This document shows, one piece after another, positions 1 through 9,400 of a stretch of DNA of 64,000 nucleotides (the stretch's first letter is position 1; every line of letters starts with the position of its first letter). The position numbers were made by a program, and so were the translations under genes. The notes below the pieces were generated by a model. That model did no database searches. It was not told where the DNA came from and saw nothing but the letters and a program-made list of their open reading frames with translations. The stretch comes from Burkholderiales bacterium (GTDB lineage: Bacteria > Pseudomonadota > Gammaproteobacteria > Burkholderiales > SG8-39): the NCBI GenBank assembly GCA_014860445.1, contig JACZJT010000041.1, positions 35,241-99,240 of the forward strand, read 5' to 3'.

Positions 1-570
1 GACGCGGTCATACACGTTCATGAAAAAAATCGGCGACAGCACGGTGAAAATGTTCACCAGCACGCTGGCACCGGCGACCTCGCCGTACAGCGGCCAGGCG
101 CGCGCGAGCGTGCCCCAGAACCAGTGGTGGGTGGCGAGTATGCGCTCGCTGCCCGTGCCCGCCGCGAAGCGCACTGCGCGGCTTACCGCAATCGCCATGC
201 CCTCGTAATCGCGCGCGAGTTCCGCAATCGGCACGTTTTTCTCGATGCCCTCTGCCGTGACGATCTGGGCCGTGCCTTCGCTGCGCGCGACCAGTACGCA
301 GGCATTGCGTTCCTTCAACAGCAGCACCGCGGGGAGGGAGAGTTTGGGAAAGCGCGCCAGATCGATTTCGATGCTGCGCGCGCTGAATCCGGCGCGTTCC
401 GCAGCGCGCGCGAACAGCGCGGGGCTGAGCCCGGCCGCGCCGACCGGCAGGCCGGCGACCAGCGCCTGCGCGCTCATCGGTTGTCCGAGCAGGCGCGTTA
501 CCTGTGCGAGACAAGCCGCCAGGGGATCGGTGAGCATCTCCGCGGCGGGCGCGGGCATGCCTGCGTTCAT
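1..570 (-). CDS. Type I secretion ABC exporter, LapB-like (N-terminal part, runs off window)
   Basis: An open frame of 190 codons starts with ATG at 568-570 and continues past the window edge without a stop. The start overlaps the stop of the upstream outer-membrane gene as ATGA (567-570), so translation is probably coupled. Residues 1-130 resemble the C39-peptidase-like domain of LapB-type exporters. The usual catalytic His segment is replaced (NACVLV), so it probably only binds substrate and does not cut it. Residues 172-190 (VNIFTVLSPIFFMNVYDRV) are the typical first membrane segment of RTX exporters. The ATPase domain lies outside the window. Its likely cargo is the giant RTX protein at 3441-9971. 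The family is clear, the exact subfamily inferred. Confidence 0.85.
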   Translation of the reverse strand, partial: MNAGMPAPAAEMLTDPLAACLAQVTRLLGQPMSAQALVAGLPVGAAGLSPALFARAAERAGFSARSIEIDLARFPKLSLPAVLLLKERNACVLVARSEGTAQIVTAEGIEKNVPIAELARDYEGMAIAVSRAVRFAAGTGSERILATHHWFWGTLARAWPLYGEVAGASVLVNIFTVLSPIFFMNVYDRV

Positions 571-2045
571 TTTCCGGCCTCCGCCGATCCTAGATCCATG
601 TTCATGCGCAAGTTCGGGGGCAGCGCCGACGCTTTCACGTTCTGCTCGGCCGCAGACTTTGTTGGCGCGTCGTGCTCGATTGCTGGCGTCGCGTCTTTCT
701 GCATCGCAAATTGCGTTCTCGGCTTCGCGTCGATGCCCACGCCCAGCGCTTCGAGCAGCCTGCCCATGGCCGCCAGCACGCGCAATTCGCCCAGCGTGAC
801 GGCGTAGGCGCCCGTGTACTCGCTGCTCCTTGCGGCGAATAATTCATTTTCCGCATTGAGCACGTCAAGGAGGGTGCGCTGGCCGATCGAGAATTGCAAG
901 CGGTAGGCGTGCACCACCTGCGCGCTGGCCGCCGCGTAGCGCTGCAGCTGGGGCAGGCGCAGGCGGTCTTCCGCCAGTGTCTGCCAGGCCTGGCGCAGGT
1001 CGCGTTCGACGTCGTTGCGCGCCTTGCCGTAACCGGCGCTGGCTTCGTCGATACGCGCCGCCGCTTCGCGCACGCGCGCCGTGTCCGCGCCGCCGCGAAA
1101 CAGGTTGTAGCGCAAGCGCAGCATCGCGTAACGGTCGGTGTTGGCGCCGCGCAGCCCGTCCAGGTCATGGTTGGCCGAGGTTCCCACTTCGAGCGCCAGC
1201 CGCGGCGAGGCGTAGCGGCTACGCAGCGAGTCGCGGTCGGCCTGCGCCGCGAGCAGGTCTTTTTGCGCGGCCCGGATCGCGGGGTGGGTTTCCAGCGCCA
1301 GCGCGAGCGCATCCGCCAGCGTGGCCGGCAGCGCGGCGCGGAAGTTTCCCGCATCGGCCAGCTGGCCGGGCGGCAGCCCGGTGAGATGCAGAAACGCCGC
1401 CTCCGCCTGCGCCAACTGGCCGCGCAACTGCGTGAGCGAAGCCTGCGCGAGTGCGTAGCGGGCGTCGGCCTGCTGCGCGTCGGCGCGCCTGCCCTGGCCG
1501 ACATCGGCCAGTCGCGTCACCTGCGCAAGCGTCTCCTGATGGCGTTTTTCGTTGCCGGCAGCGATCGTTAGCAGTTCGCGCAGCCGGATCACGTCCAGAT
1601 AAGCCTGCGCTACGCGAGCACCTGCATTCTCGGCGGCGCTCGCGAGCTGATCGGCGGCACCGTCGGCACGCGACTGGAAGCGGCGCACCTGCCCCGAGGT
1701 CGCGCCGCCGTCGAAGACGAGTTGTGACAGGCTGAGTTCGGCCTCTCGCCGCGTCAGCGTCTGGTCGGAGCCGAGTATGCGTGTGCTCGGGTTGTTGCTG
1801 GTTTCGCGGCCCCGGCCGACGCTCGCATCGACGCTTGGATACCAGGCGCTGCGCGCCTGTGCCGCCGCCTCTACACTTGCGCGCTGGTTGGCGCGCGCAG
1901 CGCGCACTTCGGGCAGGTTCGCAACGGCGCGGGTCAGCGCGTCGGCCAGCGTATCGGCAAGGGCTGTCGGCGCGAATGACGCGGTCGATAGCAGAAAGCC
2001 GACAAGACAGGCGCGAACAAACAATTTGAATCCCTTAAAACGCAT
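567..2045 (-). CDS. TolC-family outer membrane efflux/secretion protein
   Basis: A 492-residue protein with a signal peptide (about residues 1-30, cleavage after PTALA). Two outer-membrane-efflux repeats follow, rich in Ala, Arg and Gln and with helical heptad character (for example NLPEVRAARANQ and AGARVAQAYLDVIRL), as in the tunnel of TolC/LapE proteins. Length is normal for the family. It would form the outer-membrane channel of the type I secretion system whose ABC component begins 4 bases inside its 3' end. A membrane-fusion subunit is not seen and is presumably beyond the window edge. The last ~60 residues, after the conserved barrel, are low in similarity to anything I recognise. Confidence 0.9.
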   Translation of the reverse strand: MRFKGFKLFVRACLVGFLLSTASFAPTALADTLADALTRAVANLPEVRAARANQRASVEAAAQARSAWYPSVDASVGRGRETSNNPSTRILGSDQTLTRREAELSLSQLVFDGGATSGQVRRFQSRADGAADQLASAAENAGARVAQAYLDVIRLRELLTIAAGNEKRHQETLAQVTRLADVGQGRRADAQQADARYALAQASLTQLRGQLAQAEAAFLHLTGLPPGQLADAGNFRAALPATLADALALALETHPAIRAAQKDLLAAQADRDSLRSRYASPRLALEVGTSANHDLDGLRGANTDRYAMLRLRYNLFRGGADTARVREAAARIDEASAGYGKARNDVERDLRQAWQTLAEDRLRLPQLQRYAAASAQVVHAYRLQFSIGQRTLLDVLNAENELFAARSSEYTGAYAVTLGELRVLAAMGRLLEALGVGIDAKPRTQFAMQKDATPAIEHDAPTKSAAEQNVKASALPPNLRMNMDLGSAEAGK

Positions 2046-2057
2046 TTAAGAATTAAC

Positions 2058-2136
2058 TGTCATTCCGAGGGCAAAGCCCGAGGAATCTGCTTTTATATGT
2101 GTAAAAAGCAGATTCCTCCCTGCGGTCGGAATGACA
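2058..2136. repeat. REP/MITE-like palindromic element, copy 1
   Basis: An ~80-bp imperfect palindrome between the TolC-type gene and the TIGR03032-like gene. Outer arms read GTCATTCCGAG / CGGAATGAC, inner arms GAGGAATCTGCTTTT / AAAAGCAGATTCCTC. Near-identical elements lie at 51581-51660 and 53157-53235. The GC-rich segment in the left arm (GAGGGCAAAGCCCGAGG) gives this copy the same orientation as copy 3. Similar CATTCCGAG...GAGGAATCT elements are widespread intergenic repeats in bacteria. No open frame lies inside. Confidence 0.85.
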
Positions 2137-2174
2137 TCTGTTGAAATCGTCAATTCGCAACGGGTTCCTGGATG

Positions 2175-3284
2175 CTATTTCGCTGAACGCTTTTTCTTTG
2201 GCGCCGTCGCGGGTAAATCGTTTTCCAGACTGACCATGCGGCGGATTTCGTCGGACACCAGGCCCAGGGCCATGGGCCGCGCCACGCCGGGCAGCACGAT
2301 TACATCGTAGAGTTCCTCGACCACACCTTCGAGGCGTAGCCAGTGCACGATGTCGCCGCTTCTGAGGTCGATCACCAGCAGTCCGCAGCGCGGCTCCGCA
2401 TCGCGCCGCTTGAGTTCGTCGTCGAGCGCAAGGCCGGAGAAGGTCTTGTTGTGCCTCGGGCGCGACATGCCCACCACCGCATAGTTCTTGTGTATGGTCA
2501 TGCCGCGTATATAGCCGGGGCAGAAGGCGATTTCCTCGAACACGCCTTTCTGGAGGTCGACGCGGCCGAAGCGCCCTGTGCCCGAGTCGGCGAGGTAGAG
2601 TACGCCATCTGCAAGCCGCGGCGAATGCGGCATCGAGAGGCCGCCGAGCACCACTTCGTCGCTGTCGAGGTCCATCACCACGCCGCCGTCGCGGCGCTTG
2701 TCGCGCCATCCGTCGGCGACATCGGATTTGCTCACCGCGCTGATGTAGCGCGGCACGCCATCGGACATGGCCAAGCCGTTCAGATGGCAACGGTCCTCGG
2801 CGGCGAGCCGCGAAATGAACGGGGGTTTCCATAGCGGTTTGATGCTGTGGGTTTCGCTCAGCGTGGCGACACAGCCGAACAGGGTGGCGATGAACACTGG
2901 CTTGCCGTCGCTGCCGATGCCGATGTCGTGGATGTCCAGGTCGCCCGTGGTATAGGCGGTGCGCGGGATGTAGAAGCGGTCATGGCCGTCAGCCATCTGC
3001 CCTGGCGCGAGTGCATTCTCCAGCCGCCACAGCTGATACATCGTGCTCATCCACAATGTCTGCCCGTCCCCGGCGAGGCCCATGCAGCGATTGAAGGTGC
3101 GCTCGAATACCGACAACCGGCCTTTGGAGTTCAGCCCGATAAAGAACAGCTTGCCCGCTTGATAGGTGGTGAAGGCGAGGCTCAGCTGTTGCTCGGCCAG
3201 CCACTCGGGAAACTGGCGCGAGCAACTGAGCTCGAACTTGGGCGTTGCTGCGGCGTCGGGGGGGGCGATGGCGCTCATGGTCAT
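2175..3284 (-). CDS. TIGR03032-like protein (conserved, function unknown)
   Basis: A 369-residue protein without signal peptide. It matches what I know of the TIGR03032 family: a Cys near the N-terminus followed by a repeated, propeller-like pattern (LAFTTYQAGKLFFIGL, TLWMSTMYQLWRLEN, HLNGLAMSDGVPRYISAVS). I know of no proven function. Members often sit beside large RTX or Ig-repeat proteins and type I exporters, as here, so a role in handling the giant neighbour is plausible but unproven. The start is ATG at 3282-3284; a second in-frame ATG two codons on is equally possible. The last residues (APKKKRSAK) form a basic tail. Confidence 0.75.
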   Translation of the reverse strand: MTMSAIAPPDAAATPKFELSCSRQFPEWLAEQQLSLAFTTYQAGKLFFIGLNSKGRLSVFERTFNRCMGLAGDGQTLWMSTMYQLWRLENALAPGQMADGHDRFYIPRTAYTTGDLDIHDIGIGSDGKPVFIATLFGCVATLSETHSIKPLWKPPFISRLAAEDRCHLNGLAMSDGVPRYISAVSKSDVADGWRDKRRDGGVVMDLDSDEVVLGGLSMPHSPRLADGVLYLADSGTGRFGRVDLQKGVFEEIAFCPGYIRGMTIHKNYAVVGMSRPRHNKTFSGLALDDELKRRDAEPRCGLLVIDLRSGDIVHWLRLEGVVEELYDVIVLPGVARPMALGLVSDEIRRMVSLENDLPATAPKKKRSAK

Positions 3285-3419
3285 TCGCTTTTTTCAGTGC
3301 GGAGCCAGGGGCCGAGTCAGACTTGTCTCAGCGATGGTTAATGCAGCGAGTCTAGCGGTGCGGTGCGTACATGGCAACCTGCGCAGGGTAATGCGCAGGG
3401 GTCGGAGCAAAGAGGCTCG

Positions 3420-3435
3420 TCGCAAAAATTTGCGA
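3420..3435. repeat. Short perfect inverted repeat after the RTX gene
   Basis: TCGCAAA-AA-TTTGCGA, a 7-bp stem with a 2-base centre, lies 6-21 bases beyond the stop of the giant RTX gene. No T-run follows on the minus strand, so it is not a standard intrinsic terminator. The rest of the 156-bp gap before the next gene shows nothing recognisable. Confidence 0.4.
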
Positions 3436-3440
3436 AGGCT

Positions 3441-6400
3441 TCAGCTTATCAGGACCGTCACGCCCTGCTCGATCAGCAGGTTCGCCATGCCCTGGCTGTA
3501 GGCATCGCCATGCAGCGTGTAGCTGTCGAACACATGGCCACCGCTATCGGTAACTGTGGCGGCAGAAGTATCTATCGCCCAAAGTTGGCCTGTCGACGTG
3601 ACCTGGTCGCCGGCGTCGCCTTTGACGAACAGCCGGTTGGTCGTATCCGAGATGTTGAGCACGTCGCGGATGTTCAGGATCAGTTCGTTGTCACCGCTGC
3701 CGGTGAGGTCGATTTGCTCTATGCCCTGCACCCTGCTGCCGATTCCGGCTGTGTTCAAATCCAGCACCATGCCGCTGCCGTCCAAAACCAGCGTATCGGT
3801 GCCGCTGCCGCCGTTGATTTTGACGAAGCTGCTGTCGGGAGAGTCGAGTGCGCCCAGATGCATCGTGTCATTGCCGGCTCCGGCCGAGAAAGCATCCGCG
3901 CCGCCGCCACCCGTCATGACATCATCGCCGTTGGTGCCGATAAACACTTCCGCGCCGGGGGTGCCGGTGCCCGATCCTACAAATGTGTCCGCGCCGGTGA
4001 TGAATTTTGAACCGAAAATTACGTAGCTTTCTCCGGCCTGGTTCGTGCCGGGCGGAGACGCATACGCGGCGCCTACGATCATATCGTCGAAGCCATCGCC
4101 GTTCACATCGCCTGCAGCACTTACCGAATAGCCGGATGCGTCGCCATTGCCGACGGCGGATACGCGGAATCCGTCATTGGGGTCGAGGTGGGCGAGGTCG
4201 ATCTCGCCAAAAGTGGAAGCGGAGTCCTTTCCGAACAGCACATAGCTCTCTCCGGAGGGCTGTCCGTCCGGTTTGGCATAGGGCGCGCCGATGATCAGGT
4301 CGCCGTAGCCGTCGCCGTTCACATCCCCGGCCGCGCTGACCGAGTAGCCGGCAAAATCACCGTCCGCGACGCCCATGATGCGAAAGCCGTCGCTGCCGAG
4401 ATTGGCGAGATCTACGTCGTGCGCAGTACCCGTGGCGCTGCCGAATACGACATAGGCCGCGCCGCTCTGCCCGTTAACCGTGGTGGCATAGGGTGTGCCG
4501 ATGATGAGGTCGCCAAAGCCGTCACCGTTCAGGTCCCCCGCGTTGCTCACAGAATAGCCGGCATAGTCATATGCCGCCGCTCCGAATATGTGGAAGCCAT
4601 CGCTGCCGCTCAGGGTCGAAAGCGCCATATCGGTAAAGCCCGCTCCCTTGCCGAAGACCACATAGATTTCGCCTGAATAGGCCTTGCCGTTGGCGCTGGC
4701 GAGAGACGCGCCGATGACCAGATCGGCGTAGCCGTCGCCGTTGATATCTCCGGCCGCACTCACCTGGCAGCCGGTCCTGTCGCCATCCGCGGCGCCGTCG
4801 AGGCGGAAACCGTCCGCTAGGGCCAAATTGGCAAGATCGATGTCGGCGAATGATCCGCCAGCCTTGCCGAAAATCACATAGGCCGCGCCGGGACCGTAAT
4901 TCCAATAATGATCGCCGCCGGTGGCGCTTGCATTGATCGCTCCGACAATCACATCGTCAAAACCGTCGCCATTCACATCGCCCGCCGCGCTTACCGAATA
5001 GCCTGCGCGGTCATATATGCCCACCCCGGAAATCTTGAACCCATCGCTGTTTTGCAGGTTGGAAAGCTCAATGTCCGCGGCGAAGCCCGCGTCTTTGCCG
5101 AATACCACATAGCTCGCGCCGGCAGAATATACGCCGCCGGGGCTTGCCCTGCTGGAGCCGATGATCAGATCGCCGATGCCGTCGCCGTTGACGTCGCCGG
5201 CATTGCTCACAGAAAATCCGGCGAGGGCATTGTCTTCGCCGTTGATGCGGAAACCATTGCCTGCGGTGACGTCGACGCTCGAAAGCGGCAAATCTTGAAA
5301 GTCGCCGCCATGGCCGAATACCACATAACTCGTGCCCGACGATGACAGCCCATTGGGATCGGCAAAAGGCGCCCCGATGACCACGTCGGCGTAGCCGTCG
5401 CCGTTCACGTCGCCGGCTGAACTAACCCAGAATCCGGAGAAGTCGAAGTCCTGTTCTCCCGGGAGCCGAAAACCGGTGGTACCGAGATTGTCGAGAGCTT
5501 TGCTCGACGTGTCGACGGTGATGCTGTCTACGCCGTTGTCGCTTACCGTGAAACTGAAGGTGCGCCCTCCGACCGCGTCTGCGCTGAAGCTCACCGACTG
5601 CAGGACAGCCGTGTAATCCGCAAGTGTGCCGGAGCCGGTCAAACTCAACACGCCGGTATTCGAGTCATAGGCGCCGGTTATGCCGCCCTGCGGGGTGTAA
5701 TCCAATGTATCGCCCGGCTGGAAACCGGCGCTGATCGCAATAGTGGCCGAGTCAATATTGGCAACGCCGCTGTCCGCATCGTTCAATGTCAAGACCGGGG
5801 CTACGCGTACCGGGTCTCCTCCTATGGAGTAGTCCGGCGGTCCCGTAAGGCCGGCAATCACCGACGCATCGTTCGCGCCGGTAAGATTTATCGTCAAGGT
5901 CTGGCTGGGAGATACGCTTATGCCGTCGCTGACCGTGAATTCAAAACCGACGCTCGGATTAGACCCGAATGGCAGCGAATTTATCGCAGTGTTGTTAGGC
6001 TCGAACTTGTAGTTTCCACTCGTGCCATTCAGATAAAGCGTGCCGTAGGCGCTGGACGTAGAGACGTTATAGCCTGCGAGTGAGGTGTCCGCTACGCCGC
6101 TTGTTATGCTGTAGGTGTGCGTCGCGTTTATATCCGCGTCGTTTGCGGTCAGCGTGCCGCTCAGGGGATTGAAACCGTCTTTCGCTACGGTGTCGACAAA
6201 GTACTCCGGAAGCAAGGAGGTGGTCAGCGTCGGCGCATCGTTCGCACCCTGGATGGTGAAGTTCACCGTTTTCGTCGTGCCGTCGGCCGAGGTTACCGTG
6301 AACGTATCTGTCGCTGTTTCACCGGCGCCCAGAAATTGCACATCGCTGTTGGCGACGGAGTAGGAGTAGCCACCAAATGGGTTGGTCAGAACGAGCGTGC

Positions 6401-9400
6401 CCAGATTGCCGGCGACCCCGGTCGCGTTATAGAGGCTCGCCTCGAAGCCCTGGTCCACATCGCTGACGGAAATGGTTCCGTTGGCGATCAGGTTGCCGTC
6501 AATGTCGACAGTGACGTCTTCGGTCACCGTTGCCTGTGTCGGATCGCCAATTACTGCCGCATCGTTTGTCCCGTAGACGGTGAAGCTCACGTTCTGGGTT
6601 GTGCCATCAACGGAACTTACGGTGAAGGTATCTACTTCAGCGGCGCTGGCACCCAGAAGTTGAACCGCGTTGTTGTCGACCGTGTACGTGTAGCTGCCGT
6701 TGGCGAGGAGGGTCAAGGTGCCCAGCGTCCCTGCCACATTCGTCATGGGCGCGAAGAATTCCTGTGCGGCCCCGTCCGCATCCGAGATCGGGATGATGCC
6801 CGCAGCAACAAGGTTGCCGCTTACGACGCCGACATCTTCTGTCACTCCGGCTACCGTGGGCGCGCCAATCACCGCGGCATCCGGCGCGGGCGTCAAATTA
6901 AAGCCCAACGTTGTAAGCAGGGAATAACCGGCGTGCCCGTCTGTCACCTGGTAGCTCAGTGTGACTGGGCCGTTGTAATCCGGAGTCGGGGCGATCGTGT
7001 AGGTGCCATCGCCGTTGTTGGTTACCGTGCCATGATTGGCAGAAAGGCCGGTTACGGAAAGAACGTCACCACTATTTCCGTCGGTGAAGCCTGTAAGCAG
7101 GTCTTCCGAACTGACCGTATAGAGCTGGTCTTCGGTACCGTCATCCAGCGTGGCTGGCGTGTCCGTCAGTGCGGGCGCAACATTTTCGACGATCGTGCTG
7201 ATGTCCACGCTGAAAATGCTGGAGGTTCTCGAATTACCCGCCAGGTCGGTCGAAATCGCCGTAAAGTCGTGGTGTCCTTCCGCGAGTTCCGGCGACGTAA
7301 AAATCCAAGACCAGGTCGGGTCCGAGCCTGGGTCCGAGCCTGGGTCCGAGCCTGGACCCGGACCACCTGGGCCTCCTGGACCTTGACCCGAGACGACGGT
7401 TGCCTCGCCCAGCAGTGTCGAGCCGTCATACACTGTCACCGTGCTGCCTTCGTCTACGATGCCGCCGAACAGCGTCGGCGTTGTGTCATCGGTAGTCCCT
7501 CCGCTGGCAACAGGACCCCAATCGACTTCAGGATTATCTCCTGCATCATCAAACAACACCGTGATTTCCGGCGTCGAGATGACAGTATCGACCGTCATCG
7601 CGCTAGCCGCAGAAACCGCGCTCGTATTTCCTGCGAGGTCAGTCTGCGTGGCGGTGAATTCGTGGGTACCGTCGGCCAGGCCGGTCGCTTGGTACGCCCA
7701 CGCGCCGGTGCTTGCATCGGCGATGACGGTTGCCAGCAGTGCTCCACCGTCGTACACACTAACTGTGGCCCCATTCTCGGCATTGCCGGACAGGTCCGCG
7801 ACAGTTGCATAGGTAATCGCGTCCGTGCCGCTAGAGCCAGTATCGGCGAAGTCGGCGCTCAAGCTCGGGGCGTTCGCTACGGTGTCCAGTATCAGCGCAG
7901 CCGATGCGTTGGCGGTGTTGCCCGCGTGATCGTTTCCGCTCACGCTTACTGTCAAGGATCCATCGGTCAGGCTGGTCAGGTCGAAATTGCTGCTCCAGTC
8001 TCCGCCCGCGCCTACCATGGCCGTGCCGGTCACGCTGCCGGTTCCGTTGGTCACGGAGATCGTCAGCCAGATACCCTCTTCTACGCCTGTGGTCGTGCCA
8101 CTAATCGTGACGACAGACTGTTCGAGCGCGTTGACGATACCGTCAGTCGCGGTCGGCGCGCTCAGAGTGATTGCCGCGACGCTGTCCTTGGTGATCGTCG
8201 TGTCGGCGTAAGCAAGGTTGCCGGCCAGGTCGGTCCCGTTCACGTTGACCGTCAGCAGTCCCTCATGCAAACCGCTCAAGTCGAGTCCGGTCGCGCTCCA
8301 CAGCCCGCCCGCAAGAACCGTCGCCGTGCCCGTTACCGTGGTCGATCCATCCGACACGGATATGGTCAGGGGGCGGCCAGCCTCGACGTCGGTGCTGGTG
8401 CCGCTCATCGAGACGTTCGTTTGCTCGTTAGCGTTGATGGTCCCGTCGACCATGATCGGCGCGTCCAGCGTCGCCGCAGCCGAGGTGTCCACCGTCATCG
8501 TTTTGGCCGCCGATGCTCCGCTGGAATTCCCGGCAAGGTCGGTCTGCGTGGCGGTGAAGCTGTGCACGCCGGCAGTCAAGCCGGTAAGGTCGAGGCTCCA
8601 GGCGCCCGATGCCGGATTTGCCGCCACTTCGCCGAGAAACGATACACCGTCATACACCTGAACCATCGCTCCCTTCTCGGCCGTTCCAGACAGGGTTGCG
8701 CTGGTCGCGTTGGTGATCTTGTCGGCGCTGCTAACACCCGAATCCGTGAACACGGCGTTCAAGCTCGGTGCCAGGACCGCGGTATCGACCGTCATTGTGC
8801 TTACGCTGGAGGACCCGCTCAGATTTCCCGCAAGGTCCTTCTGTGCTGCCGCAAAATTGTGGCTGCCGTTGGCCAGATTTAGCGCTGCGTAGCTCCATGC
8901 TCCCGTGTTTGAATCGGCGACTACGGAGGCGAGCAGGTTCGCGCCGTCGTACAGCTGAACTGTGGCACCGTTCTCGGCGAATCCGGACAGCGTTGCGGCA
9001 GTCGCATTCGTGATCGCATCGGTTCCGCTTACGCCGGAGTCGTCGAATGCAAGGCTCAGACTCGGCGCCGCAGCGGTCGTGTCCAGCACGTAGGAATGAC
9101 TGGCTCCCGTTGTTAGCGTGTGGCCGGCACTGTCGACGATGCGCGTAACCAGAGTACCGGTTCCGGAAACCAGCGTTACGCCCGCCGCGCTCCAGGTACT
9201 GCCGGAGACGCTTGCCGATGTCCAGTTAGCACCGCCATCGGCTGATACTTGTATGAGGCTGCCGGCTTGCAGCGTGCCGCTGTAGGTTCCGGTAACCGTT
9301 TGCGTTGCCTGCGAAGTGATGAAATCGCTGGTGCTGGCCCCGGTATCGGCGCTGAGCGCGCTAACAGCGCTTACGCTGGCGCTCGGTTTGTTTGGATAAA

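Noticed and set aside
1..570. The ABC exporter as the lasso-peptide transporter
   Set aside because: It has the LapB-type degenerate peptidase domain, is coupled to the TolC gene and lies beside the RTX cargo, about 10 kb from the lasso genes.
6117..8882. 921-codon open frame on the plus strand inside the giant RTX gene
   Set aside because: It mirrors the repetitive, high-GC RTX coding sequence, has no domain pattern or ribosome site, and the minus-strand frame is clearly the real one.
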